Shown: positions 1 to 7,304 of the stretch, one piece after another
Position numbering within the stretch: the first letter of the stretch is position 1
Layout of the letters: every line of letters begins with the position of its first letter
Origin: Neisseriaceae bacterium
GTDB taxonomy: Bacteria; Pseudomonadota; Gammaproteobacteria; Burkholderiales; Neisseriaceae
Assembly (NCBI GenBank): GCA_017518785.1
Contig: JAFWUA010000141.1
Coordinates: 1 to 9,453, forward strand
DNA: 9,453 bases
Direction of reading: 5' to 3'
Notes under the pieces: model-generated
Told to the model about the DNA's origin: nothing
The model's database searches: none
The model's input: the letters and a program-made list of their open reading frames with translations, nothing else
Made by a program: the position numbers and the translations under genes

Positions 1-456
1 ATCTGGACACGCTTAAAACGTCCACGCGTAGTAGGTTATGGTTTAATTCTGCTAATCATTATGGTCTCTTGGATTATCGGCATTATGAATCGTCAAAATG
101 TACGTGTCGATGTCATCAAAGATCGTGGTGTAATGGTACGTTATAATAATGAAGGATTAGTAGAAAACTCTTACACCTTGCGTTTATTGAATGCATCTGA
201 CAAAGTACAAGTAATTAATGCTAATGTTGAAGGTATAGAGGGAATTAAACTTACCGGTATTGCTAATGATTTTGAACTTAATCCAGGAGATCCTGTATCC
301 TTACCTGTACAAGTATCGATTCCACCAGAAATGGCGGATACCTCCAATGGTAAGAGTCAGCATATTTATTTCAAATTCTCTTATCACACCAAAGGAGAAG
401 ACGGTACAATACGCACTTTTGACGAAAAAGCAGCATTTATAAAAGGTACTCGATGA
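1..456 (+). CDS. ccoG: CcoG/FixG cytochrome c oxidase accessory protein, C-terminal part (5' truncated by window)
   Basis: The reading frame is open from base 1, so only about the last 151 residues are present. The fragment opens with a basic stretch (R-L-K-R-P-R) and then a hydrophobic membrane helix (about fragment residues 10-29, VVGYGLILLIIMVSWIIGIM). A periplasmic Ig-like beta domain follows, with the family-typical stretch D-R-G-V-M-V-R-Y-N-N-E-G-L-V-E-N-S-Y-T-L. CcoG is a membrane-bound iron-sulfur protein that helps deliver copper during assembly of cbb3-type cytochrome oxidase; its ferredoxin-like cysteine motifs would lie upstream of the window. The TGA stop overlaps the ATG of the next gene (ATGA), which suggests translational coupling with fixH. 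Family identification is firm; the role is known from the family. Confidence 0.93.
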   Translation: MWTRLKRPRVVGYGLILLIIMVSWIIGIMNRQNVRVDVIKDRGVMVRYNNEGLVENSYTLRLLNASDKVQVINANVEGIEGIKLTGIANDFELNPGDPVSLPVQVSIPPEMADTSNGKSQHIYFKFSYHTKGEDGTIRTFDEKAAFIKGTR

Positions 457-1001
457 GCAATAAAAAAACGGAAAACAAAGAACAGCCCCGTCCTTGGTAT
501 AAAGAGCCTTGGACATGGGGCTTAATGGCAGGACCTGCAATTGTTGTAGTTGCAGGTTTTATCACTTTGGGATACGCATTAGGCGTAAAAGATACTTTGG
601 TTACCGATGATTATTACAAAGAAGGTAAAAACATCGTATTAGAAATAGAACGCGATAAAACCGCTGCCAAACAACAACTATCTGCACAAGTATACATTCA
701 GCCAAATTTAGATGGAGCAATGGTGATTTTAGATGGAGAATACGACACTCAACGCACACTCATGCTCACATTTTTTCACAATATCCAAGAAAATGATTTA
801 ACCGTAGAATTACCACCTACTAATAAACAATCCAAACAATATACTGTTGCCTTTCCGCAACCTTTACCAAATGCCAAAAACTGGCTTGTACGCTTAGAAG
901 ATGACCAAAATCAATGGCGATTAGAAAAACGTTGGAATACCGATAAAGATGGGTATACATTCAAACTAAATCCTAAATATATCGATAAAGAAAAAATTTA
1001 A
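453..1001 (+). CDS. fixH: FixH/CcoH, cbb3 oxidase assembly/stability protein
   Basis: The protein has 182 residues: a hydrophilic Lys/Glu/Trp-rich N-terminus (1-21), one membrane helix (about 22-44, AGPAIVVVAGFITLGYALG) and a periplasmic domain. Just after the helix it carries the family hallmark V-T-D-D-Y-Y-K-E-G-K at 50-59. CcoH/FixH is a single-span protein that binds and stabilises the assembling cbb3 cytochrome oxidase. The start is set by the ATGA overlap with ccoG and an AAAGG stretch a few bases upstream. ccoI and ccoS, which accompany ccoG and ccoH in many proteobacteria, do not follow here; a repeat-derived hairpin and a change of gene theme come next. Confidence 0.93.
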   Translation: MSNKKTENKEQPRPWYKEPWTWGLMAGPAIVVVAGFITLGYALGVKDTLVTDDYYKEGKNIVLEIERDKTAAKQQLSAQVYIQPNLDGAMVILDGEYDTQRTLMLTFFHNIQENDLTVELPPTNKQSKQYTVAFPQPLPNAKNWLVRLEDDQNQWRLEKRWNTDKDGYTFKLNPKYIDKEKI

Positions 1002-1014
1002 TCTATATCAAATA

Positions 1015-1043
1015 AGTCTGCCGGAAAAACTTTCCGGCAGACT
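1015..1043. terminator. Hairpin of two inverted uptake-sequence-like 12-mers after fixH
   Basis: AGTCTGCCGGAAA (1015-1027) and its exact reverse complement (1031-1043) form a 13-bp perfect stem with an AAC loop, 13 bases past the fixH stop. Inverted pairs of DNA uptake sequences often sit at gene ends in Neisseriaceae and act as transcription terminators. There is no good T-run after the stem on the + strand (ATTGGTTTG follows), so intrinsic termination may be weak. The hairpin is plain in the sequence; terminator function is inferred. Confidence 0.7.
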
Positions 1044-1092
1044 ATTGGTTTGCTACTTACCTGCCGATAAGTTAAAATAGGAGAAATAAAGC

Positions 1093-1120
1093 TTGATAGT
1101 TGATAAAATAAAAATATTTA
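1093..1120 (+). promoter_or_regulatory. Possible promoter for the GTPase cassette
   Basis: The 182 bases between fixH and the next gene are AT-rich after the hairpin and should hold the cassette promoter. The best sigma70-like pair I can see is TTGATA (1093-1098) and TATTTA (1115-1120), 16 bases apart. A second option is TTGCAA (1129-1134) with TATGTA (1151-1156). Neither is a strong match in such AT-rich DNA, so this is only a candidate. Confidence 0.25.
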
Positions 1121-1183
1121 TAGTGTAGTTGCAATGTAGATTTTATGGTTTATGTAAGAATGTAGTTTAAGAAAGATTAAGTC

Positions 1184-2200
1184 ATGACTGATTTGGTGAC
1201 AATTAAACTGTTTATAGAAGGTTTCGCAGCGGAAACGGAAGATGTTTTGTTGCGTCAGTTTGATGCCATGAATCGTTTTGGCAAATACTCTGATGACCAT
1301 GAAGTTTATACGTGGGAAGTAGTTTCTGAATCTAATATTGCTGATGTACTCTTTTTGGGACAATCGCACCAGCGTCAAGATATTAATAAAATCAATAAAT
1401 TAATACTTTTACATAACAAAGACGATTCTGCCACAAGCAAACACATTGTCAATCTTAAATTACCAGTAGCCACACTTGCACTGATGGCATTGATAAAAGA
1501 TTCATTAGAAGAGGAAAAACGTCTACAAAGCCAAGAAGTCAAGCAACAAGTTGAAATTGTTGTTGAAGATGATGAGAATGACGATTTTGACGAAAGCTTG
1601 CCATTTATTGAAGCATACCTTCAAAAATACGCTACAACTGACAAAAATCACCATTTACAAGAAGGCGACACCAATATATGGATTGACCGTAGCGAAGGTT
1701 TAATCTATACCGAGCGTCAAACTCTGGGTGGTCTTATTCATGAATTAAGCTCATTAAAACACCCCAAAATTATCCGCGACAAAATTTCACCACCAAACGA
1801 TGCACGTTCATTTATTTATGAAGCAGTCTTTTGGAGTTATGGTCTTCATGCTTCATTATCCTCTGCCATTAAAGAAAAGTTTGGTGATCCATCTTGCCAA
1901 GTTCGCCTAAAACGTTGGCCCTTATTTGGTAAATGGGAAACTAACAGCAAATTGTTACTGTGCACCACTTTGTTTACGCAAAAATTTATATCTGCCGATG
2001 ATGCCGTGATAAAATCAGGGCAGGACAAAGAAGAAATTGTTCGTTTTTTAGTTGCAGCATCGATGGCAGGTTTGCCATTGGAATATAAATCGGTTGAAAT
2101 TGGAAGTAGTGCTCCTGTTCAAGCTAAAAAGAATGTAGCTTGGATTAATAGTTTGAGAGAAAAACTGCGTATGCAGGAATATTTATCGAGTAGAATATGA
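1184..2200 (+). CDS. Unrecognised 338-residue protein heading a GTPase/Roadblock cassette
   Basis: I do not recognise a named family. Three parts are visible. Residues about 5-110 look like an alpha/beta domain with hydrophobic strands alternating with helices (I-A-D-V-L-F-L-G at 52-59, KLILLHNKD at 72-80, KLPVATLALMALI at 92-104). This resembles a receiver (CheY-like) fold without a clear phospho-acceptor Asp. Residues 120-140 are an acidic linker (E-D-D-E-N-D-D-F-D-E). Residues about 165-338 are mostly helical; 255-301 could be a winged helix (KLLLCTTLFTQKF, SADDAVIKSG, IVRFLVAASMAGLPL). No signal peptide or membrane segment is visible, so it is probably cytosolic. The stop overlaps the GTPase start (ATGA), implying coupled translation and a shared process. 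The ATG at 1184 has only a weak AAGAAAG upstream. Domain assignments are inference. Confidence 0.8.
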   Translation: MTDLVTIKLFIEGFAAETEDVLLRQFDAMNRFGKYSDDHEVYTWEVVSESNIADVLFLGQSHQRQDINKINKLILLHNKDDSATSKHIVNLKLPVATLALMALIKDSLEEEKRLQSQEVKQQVEIVVEDDENDDFDESLPFIEAYLQKYATTDKNHHLQEGDTNIWIDRSEGLIYTERQTLGGLIHELSSLKHPKIIRDKISPPNDARSFIYEAVFWSYGLHASLSSAIKEKFGDPSCQVRLKRWPLFGKWETNSKLLLCTTLFTQKFISADDAVIKSGQDKEEIVRFLVAASMAGLPLEYKSVEIGSSAPVQAKKNVAWINSLREKLRMQEYLSSRI

Positions 2201-2730
2201 GTAAAGGCACATTACACAAGGTTTTATTTATTGGTCCGATGGGAGCAGGAAAAACTACTGCGATTGCTTGTATTAGTGACACCCCTCCTATTACCACAGA
2301 AGCTGCAAATTCAGACGCTGCACAGTCAGTGAAAGCAACCACTACCGTTGCTATGGATTATGGTACGATTGAATTAGATACCGATATTGTGCATTTATAC
2401 GGTATTCCAGGTCAGCCACGATTTCGCTTTATGTGGCCGATTTTGGCACGTGGGGCGTTAGGTTGTATCGTTCTCATCGATGAAACTCGTGAAGATCCAT
2501 TGCAAGATTTAGATGATTATTTGCAAGCATTTGCCGAATTAATTCGCCAACAAGCTTTTGTGGTTGGCATTGTTAAAACTGATAAAAGTGGTGCTGCATT
2601 AGAAAAATACGCCAATTATTTTGCAAGTGTGGGCATGTTTCCACCAATTTTCGAAGCAGATGTACGTGAAAAAGCAGATGTTTTGATGATGTTAGAAATT
2701 TTGCTGATTAATCAAGAAATTAAGGAATAA
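2197..2730 (+). CDS. Small Ras/MglA-like GTPase
   Basis: The protein has 177 residues, a single GTPase domain. The P-loop G-P-M-G-A-G-K-T-T is at 13-21, a Thr-rich switch I (KATTTVAMDYG) at 46-56, and switch II Y-G-I-P-G-Q-P-R-F at 68-76. The DxxG aspartate is replaced (G69-I-P-G72). The base-recognition motif appears as V-K-T-D (126-129) instead of N-K-x-D. These features fit the bacterial Ras-like group that includes MglA and the conservon GTPases (CvnD) of Streptomyces, whose members work with Roadblock proteins as partners or activating proteins. The next gene encodes a Roadblock protein, which supports a GTPase-regulator pair. It lacks membrane segments and a lipidation box. Family-level call is solid; the pathway it controls is unknown. 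Start fixed by ATGA overlap with the upstream stop. Confidence 0.88.
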   Translation: MSKGTLHKVLFIGPMGAGKTTAIACISDTPPITTEAANSDAAQSVKATTTVAMDYGTIELDTDIVHLYGIPGQPRFRFMWPILARGALGCIVLIDETREDPLQDLDDYLQAFAELIRQQAFVVGIVKTDKSGAALEKYANYFASVGMFPPIFEADVREKADVLMMLEILLINQEIKE

Positions 2731-2736
2731 CTTATA

Positions 2737-3180
2737 ATGGCTGATAATGATGAAGCAGTAGTTAGTTACGAAGAGATTATGTCAGAGGCTGACGTATTTC
2801 AAAAACATCTTGAGGAATTAAACGAAAAGATTGATGGGATTACTTACTCTATTGTAGCAACGGTTGATGGTTTTCCGGTTGCCTACACTCATTTAGAAGA
2901 AAAAAATGCAGCAGGTAGTGCTGCATTGGCGGCTTCATTAGATGGTTTGGGCGAAACAGTTTCAATTGAATCGCAGATGGAATCTGTTGATGCTATTCAT
3001 GTTGAATGTGCAAATGGTTTTATTTTCTGTCGTAATATTGACTTGGAAGAGAAAAGACGAGTTGTACTTTTGTTGGCTACAACAAACAAGGGCTCGTTAG
3101 GTATTTTGTTATGGCACATAAAAAATACTTCTGACGAAATGAAAAAAGACTTCGTTGAAAAGAAGAAAACTAAAAAGTAA
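2737..3180 (+). CDS. Roadblock/LC7-domain protein, likely regulator of the adjacent GTPase
   Basis: The protein has 147 residues. An acidic N-terminal extension (1-30) precedes a Roadblock/LC7 core (about 31-130). The core shows the recognisable strand pair I-D-G-I-T-Y-S-I-V-A-T-V-D-G-F-P-V-A (32-49), the helix A-A-G-S-A-A-L-A-A-S-L-D-G-L (58-71), and the later strands IHVECANGFIFCRN and RRVVLLLATTNKGSLGILLW. A lysine-rich tail ends the protein (KKDFVEKKKTKK). Roadblock proteins dimerise and bind small GTPases; MglB is the GTPase-activating partner of MglA. The gene begins 6 bases after the GTPase stop and has a good AAGGAA ribosome site (2722-2727) inside the end of that gene. A strong hairpin follows, so this looks like the last gene of the transcript. 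Confidence 0.87.
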   Translation: MADNDEAVVSYEEIMSEADVFQKHLEELNEKIDGITYSIVATVDGFPVAYTHLEEKNAAGSAALAASLDGLGETVSIESQMESVDAIHVECANGFIFCRNIDLEEKRRVVLLLATTNKGSLGILLWHIKNTSDEMKKDFVEKKKTKK

Positions 3181-3207
3181 TTTATTGTTATCACTTAAAT
3201 ATAATCT

Positions 3208-3239
3208 AAATTGATACCATTGTTGATGGTATCAATTTT
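3208..3239 (+). terminator. Intrinsic terminator-like hairpin closing the GTPase cassette
   Basis: AAATTGATACCAT (3208-3220) pairs perfectly with ATGGTATCAATTT (3226-3238) around a TGTTG loop, and the 3' arm runs into a TTTT stretch. The stem is AT-rich but 13 bp long. It lies 28 bases after the Roadblock stop and only 12-13 bases before the MATE start, so it could also act as an operator or influence MATE translation. Confidence 0.7.
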
Positions 3240-3251
3240 CTATTTATTAAT

Positions 3252-4628
3252 ATGCTATTTGATTTAGATAAACAACCCAAACGCCGCTTTTTTTATGAAT
3301 TATATTTAATCGCGGTAATTGCCATGCCAATGATGATTTCGCAATTGGCACAAGTTGGCACTGGATTTGTGGATACCCTAATGTCTGGTTGGGCTGGTAA
3401 GGAAGATTTAGCTGCCGTAGGCTTGGGTTCAGGTATATTTGTAACAATACTTATCACTTTATTTGGCATTCCAACTGCACTTAATCCTATTTTATCTCAA
3501 TCTTTTGGAGCAAAGCGTTTTGATGTAATGCGACGTGAAGCACAACAAGGTTTTTTCTTGTGTGCGATTGTTGGCATAGTTGGAATTGTAATTCTCTGGC
3601 TATTGTGTATTCCTCTACAAAATATACTTAAATGGTCGGATTATGCCATTAAGACAACTGTATGGTATTTATATGCAATTGCCACAGGTTTGCCTGCTGC
3701 GATTCTTCATCGTGCTTTTCAATCATACGCCGCTGCACTTGGACGCACGATGCCTGTTATGTGGATTGGAGTTATCGGATTAATCTTAAATATTCCACTT
3801 AACTATATTCTAATCAATGGCTTATATGGTTTGCCGCGTATGGGAGGTGCCGGTTGTGGAGCTGCTTCTGCCATAGTATTTTGGTTTAATACAATTTGTT
3901 TATATTTATATTTTATTAAAAATAAATATTTCCGGCAGTTTGAATTAAATCGCGATTGGAGTCTACCATCTTGGCAGGATATAGCACCAATTTTACGACT
4001 TGGTTTGCCGATTTGTTTTTCATTTTTCTTGGAAGTAAGCTTATTTACATTTATTACCATGTTAATTGCCAACTCTGGCGTACAATTTGTGGCAGCTCAA
4101 CAAATAGTTATGACTATTGGTTCGGTGCTATATATGTTGCCTCAAAGTTTAGGTGCATCAATTAGTGCTCGTATTGGTCAATCATTGGGTGCTAAACAAA
4201 GAAAACGTGCATATTATATTTCTGGGGTGTGTATTGTGGCTGGTGCAATAGGAGCTGCATTTGCCGGAATTGCTTTGGCAATATTGCGAGTACCATTAGT
4301 ATCTTTATTTACAAGTGATTCTGAAATTATATTGATTGGTGCTAATTTATTATTATTTTCTGCAATTTATCAAGTAGTTGATGCCACTCAAACCATTGCA
4401 TCTGGTGCATTGCGTGGTTATCGAATTACCGTGATTCCTATGCTAATTCATATGGTATCGTTTTGGATTTTAGGTTTAGGATTGGGTTATATTTTAGCGT
4501 TTTGGATTGGTTGGGGATTATATGGTTTCTGGTGTGCTCTGGTTATTTCACTAACTGTGGCATCGCTTGCTTTGACCGGATATTTAATTTATATAGCTCG
4601 TAAAAAAATAACACATCATTTTGTTTAA
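3252..4628 (+). CDS. MATE-family (NorM-like) multidrug/cation antiporter
   Basis: The protein has 458 residues, the usual MATE length, with about 12 hydrophobic helices through its length. TM1 carries the NorM-type signature M-I-S-Q-L-A-Q-V-G-T-G-F-V-D-T-L-M-S-G (28-46); the Asp at 41 matches the conserved TM1 Asp used for cation/proton coupling in this family. The following D-L-A-A-V-G-L-G-S-G (52-61) is also typical. In the second half, A-A-Q-Q-I-V-M-T and S-L-G-A-S-I-S-A-R-I-G-Q mark the pseudo-symmetric C-lobe. MATE proteins export cationic drugs and dyes in exchange for Na+ or H+ in the inner membrane. No clear ribosome site precedes ATG 3252. The stop is 4 bases before the murB ATG, so the two are probably co-transcribed. 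The substrate cannot be told from sequence. Confidence 0.92.
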   Translation: MLFDLDKQPKRRFFYELYLIAVIAMPMMISQLAQVGTGFVDTLMSGWAGKEDLAAVGLGSGIFVTILITLFGIPTALNPILSQSFGAKRFDVMRREAQQGFFLCAIVGIVGIVILWLLCIPLQNILKWSDYAIKTTVWYLYAIATGLPAAILHRAFQSYAAALGRTMPVMWIGVIGLILNIPLNYILINGLYGLPRMGGAGCGAASAIVFWFNTICLYLYFIKNKYFRQFELNRDWSLPSWQDIAPILRLGLPICFSFFLEVSLFTFITMLIANSGVQFVAAQQIVMTIGSVLYMLPQSLGASISARIGQSLGAKQRKRAYYISGVCIVAGAIGAAFAGIALAILRVPLVSLFTSDSEIILIGANLLLFSAIYQVVDATQTIASGALRGYRITVIPMLIHMVSFWILGLGLGYILAFWIGWGLYGFWCALVISLTVASLALTGYLIYIARKKITHHFV

Positions 4629-4632
4629 AAAT

Positions 4633-5646
4633 ATGAATATTCAACACAATATTTCCTTACGACCATTACATACACTACATTTAGATGTAGCTGCACGTTT
4701 TTTTTATCGTTGGGAAAATGCTGATAAATTAGATGAATTATTAGCCCATGCCCAAGAATATGAAAGAGTAATCTGGTTAGGTTCCGGCAGTAATACAATT
4801 TTTTTAAAAGATATAACTGATGGTCTAATTGTCCAAATTGCAACTAATGGCATACAAGTAATCGATGAAGATGAATATGTACGCATTAGAGTGTCTGCCG
4901 GAAACAATTGGCATCAATTTGTACAATACACTTTAAGTCAATCTTGGTTTGGATTAGAAAATTTAAGCCTAATTCCTGGCACAGTAGGAGCTGCACCAGT
5001 GCAAAATATTGGTGCGTATGGAGTTGAAGTTAAAGATTACATTGTAAGTGTATCAGGAGTTAATACGCTTACCCAAGAACGATTTGTCATGAGTAATGAT
5101 GAATGTCAATTTTCTTATCGCAATAGCATTTTTAAGCAATTGCCACATCTATTAATTACCAAAGTAGAATTTCGATTATCCAAACAATTTAACCCACATA
5201 TCGATTATGGCGATATAGCACGAATTGCTCAAACAATCGCTGATAGTGAAAAACTAAATGCCAATCATATTTCCCAAGCAGTTATACAAATCCGCCAAAG
5301 CAAGCTACCAGATCCAGATAAAATAGGCAACGTAGGCAGTTTTTTTCATAATCCAATTGTTCCGGCAGACTATGCTAAACAATTATTACAAAAATATCCC
5401 AATCTACCTCACTACCCACAAAGCGATGGAAAAGTTAAGATTGCAGCTGCGTGGCTGATTGAACAAGCCGGATTAAAAGGTAAAAAATGTGGTGCAATGG
5501 CAGTACATCAACAACAAGCATTAGTATTAATTAATACCGGCAAAGCTATTGCCCAAGATGTTATTGATTTAAAAAATTTAATCCAATCCACGGTATTAGA
5601 ACGCTTTGGCATTGAATTAATTAGTGAACCACGTTTTATTACATAA
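4633..5646 (+). CDS. murB: UDP-N-acetylenolpyruvoylglucosamine reductase
   Basis: MurB is the FAD-dependent, NADPH-using enzyme that reduces enolpyruvyl-UDP-GlcNAc to UDP-MurNAc in cytoplasmic peptidoglycan precursor synthesis. With the ATG at 4633 the protein has 337 residues, the E. coli-type (type I) length. FAD-binding motifs are W-L-G-S-G-S-N-T (about 49-56) and G-L-E-N-L-S-L-I-P-G-T-V-G-A-A-P-V-Q-N-I-G-A-Y-G. Catalytic landmarks are Y-R-N-S-I-F, the G-N-V-G-S-F-F-H-N-P loop with Ser236 as likely proton donor, and Glu332 in S-E-P-R-F. An in-frame TTG at 4621 would add four residues and overlap the MATE gene; the ATG 4 bases past the MATE stop is preferred. An exact copy of the uptake-like 12-mer lies inside the gene (5360-5371). 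Identification is secure. Confidence 0.97.
   Translation: MNIQHNISLRPLHTLHLDVAARFFYRWENADKLDELLAHAQEYERVIWLGSGSNTIFLKDITDGLIVQIATNGIQVIDEDEYVRIRVSAGNNWHQFVQYTLSQSWFGLENLSLIPGTVGAAPVQNIGAYGVEVKDYIVSVSGVNTLTQERFVMSNDECQFSYRNSIFKQLPHLLITKVEFRLSKQFNPHIDYGDIARIAQTIADSEKLNANHISQAVIQIRQSKLPDPDKIGNVGSFFHNPIVPADYAKQLLQKYPNLPHYPQSDGKVKIAAAWLIEQAGLKGKKCGAMAVHQQQALVLINTGKAIAQDVIDLKNLIQSTVLERFGIELISEPRFIT
5360..5371 (-). repeat. Exact 12-mer AGTCTGCCGGAA (minus strand) inside murB
   Basis: The site reads TTCCGGCAGACT on the + strand and encodes the V-P-A-D-Y stretch of MurB. It is one of seven exact 12-mer copies in the window, showing the repeat is tolerated within coding sequence, as true DNA uptake sequences often are. 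Confidence 0.7.
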
Positions 5647-5704
5647 TGTAAGAAAATTGTGGTAAAACACGGAATCTATTGCAACAACATGGAGTTCAAG
5701 CAAA

Positions 5705-7225
5705 ATGGCAGATATGACACAATTTGAATTAGCAAGAACCGAAGAAGGTGTATCTCAATACCTATTGAGCAAAATGTTAAACCGACATGGACTTATTGCA
5801 GGTGCAACCGGAACAGGCAAAACCGTATCCTTACGCAAAATGGCAGAATATTTTAGTGCAGCAGGCGTTCCGGTATTTTTAGTTGATGTAAAAGGCGACC
5901 TATCAGGGCTGTGTCAAAGTGGACAAAAAAGTGGCATCATTGCTCAACGCTTGGAAAAATTCTCCTTACCAGATTCATACTTACAATCCTATCCAGTGCG
6001 TTTTTGGGACGTATTTGGCGAAAGTGGAATTCCTGTGCGTGTAACCGTTTCGCAAATGGGACCGATGCTATTATCGCGACTGTTGCAACTAAATGCCACC
6101 CAAGAGGGCTTGCTAAATTTAGTCTTCAAAGTAGCAGACGATCGTGGCTTACTCTTATATGACTTAAAAGATTTACGTTCAACCCTACAACACGTGGCAG
6201 ACAATGCATCACTTTATCGCACCCAATATGGCAACGTATCCGCAGCCAGTGTCGGTGCAATTCAACGCTCCCTACTACAATTAGAAAATGAAGGGGCTAA
6301 CAAACTATTTGGTGAGCCTGCACTTAATTTAGAAGACTGGATGCAAACCGAAAACGGTCAAGGTGTTATCAATATTCTTAATGCCGAAAAATTAATGAAC
6401 TCAACAGGTATGTTTAGTGCATTCTTATTATGGTTAATGGCAGAACTATTTAACACACTGCCGGAAATCGGCGACCCTGATAAACCAATTTTTGTAATGT
6501 TCTTTGATGAAGCACATTTACTATTTGATGGAGCTTCCAAAGCCTTAATCGCCCAAATTGAACAAGTAGTTCGTCTAATTCGCTCCAAAGGTGTTGGCGT
6601 TTATTTCTGTACCCAAAGTCCATTGGACTTGCCTGATGCTGTGTTAGGACAATTAAGCCATCGCGTTCAACATGCTCTACGAGCATTTACCCCACGCGAC
6701 CAACGTGCCGTTAAATCGGTTGCCGAAACATTCCGCACCAATCCTAATATTAATGTAAGTGAAGCAATTAGCACATTAGCAGTTGGCGAAGCATTAGTAT
6801 CATTCTTGGACGAAAAAGGCATGCCCACCCCGGTTGAGAGAGCATGGATATTACCGCCCTCTTCCCAACTTTCGCCAATTGACGAAGCTGAAAGAAAACG
6901 AGCCTTCCAAAGCGACCCACTTTATCGCATCTACAAAGATGAAACCGATAGCTACTCTGCCTACGAAGCCTTATTAGAAGAAGCACAAAAAGCCCAAGAG
7001 CAAGCCGAAGCAGAAGCCGAAGCAAAATTAGCGGAAAAAAATAAAAAACCAGGAATCTTCGATGCAATCGTCAAAGGAGCAACCGGACAACGCAAGCAAT
7101 CCGGAGGAGGTTTAGCCTATGACGTTGCCAACTCAATTGCCCAAACCGCACGGCGTAAAGCAGTGAGCAGTATCACCCGCACAATTACACGTGGGATTTT
7201 AGGTGCTATTACTGGAAAAAAATAG
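5705..7225 (+). CDS. HerA-like ATPase, DUF853/YjgR family
   Basis: The protein has 506 residues, close to E. coli YjgR. The Walker A motif G-A-T-G-T-G-K-T is at 33-40, followed by the family-typical L-V-D-V-K-G-D-L-S-G-L. Walker B is I-F-V-M-F-F-D-E-A-H-L-L-F with D268-E269. Downstream, R-L-I-R-S-K-G-V-G-V-Y-F-C-T-Q-S-P and Q-L-S-H-R-V-Q-H-A-L-R-A-F-T-P fit the sensor and arginine-finger parts of the HerA/FtsK-like RecA fold. An Ala/Glu/Lys-rich probable coiled coil covers about 420-448, and the tail is basic. Such proteins are predicted hexameric DNA-translocating ATPases, but the cellular role of this family is poorly defined. GGAG at 5691-5694, 10 bases from the ATG, supports the start. 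There is a 58-base gap from murB without a clear promoter, and three repeat copies follow the stop. Confidence 0.9.
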   Translation: MADMTQFELARTEEGVSQYLLSKMLNRHGLIAGATGTGKTVSLRKMAEYFSAAGVPVFLVDVKGDLSGLCQSGQKSGIIAQRLEKFSLPDSYLQSYPVRFWDVFGESGIPVRVTVSQMGPMLLSRLLQLNATQEGLLNLVFKVADDRGLLLYDLKDLRSTLQHVADNASLYRTQYGNVSAASVGAIQRSLLQLENEGANKLFGEPALNLEDWMQTENGQGVINILNAEKLMNSTGMFSAFLLWLMAELFNTLPEIGDPDKPIFVMFFDEAHLLFDGASKALIAQIEQVVRLIRSKGVGVYFCTQSPLDLPDAVLGQLSHRVQHALRAFTPRDQRAVKSVAETFRTNPNINVSEAISTLAVGEALVSFLDEKGMPTPVERAWILPPSSQLSPIDEAERKRAFQSDPLYRIYKDETDSYSAYEALLEEAQKAQEQAEAEAEAKLAEKNKKPGIFDAIVKGATGQRKQSGGGLAYDVANSIAQTARRKAVSSITRTITRGILGAITGKK

Positions 7226-7237
7226 CTACTAAAACCT

Positions 7238-7304
7238 TTTCCGGCAGACTATGTTATATTTTAAGTCTGCCGGAATGCTTTTATTAGCTTTCCGGCAGAC
7301 TTAA
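7238..7304. repeat. Three alternating copies of the uptake-like 12-mer; possible terminator with two alternative hairpins
   Basis: Copies of AGTCTGCCGGAA lie at 7239-7250 (minus), 7264-7275 (plus) and 7290-7301 (minus). The middle copy can pair with the left one (12 bp, 13-base loop) or with the right one. The right pairing extends to 15 bp, TTAAGTCTGCCGGAA with TTCCGGCAGACTTAA, around a 14-base loop. The two hairpins exclude each other. The array starts 12 bases past the stop of the HerA-like gene, so a terminator role is likely though no long T-run follows. Confidence 0.65.

Noticed and set aside
4621..4632. TTG start at 4621 for MurB, giving four extra residues
   Set aside because: It would overlap the MATE gene; the ATG at 4633 directly follows the MATE stop and gives the usual family length.
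4781..4790. Core repeat TTCCGGCAG in the MurB GSGSN codons as a functional uptake site
   Set aside because: It matches only the 9-base core and the flanks diverge; the sequence is explained by the conserved FAD-binding motif.
7239..7301. Short repeats with ~14-base spacing, possibly a tiny CRISPR array
   Set aside because: The copies alternate in orientation, are only 12 bases long, recur elsewhere singly and inside genes, and no cas genes are near.
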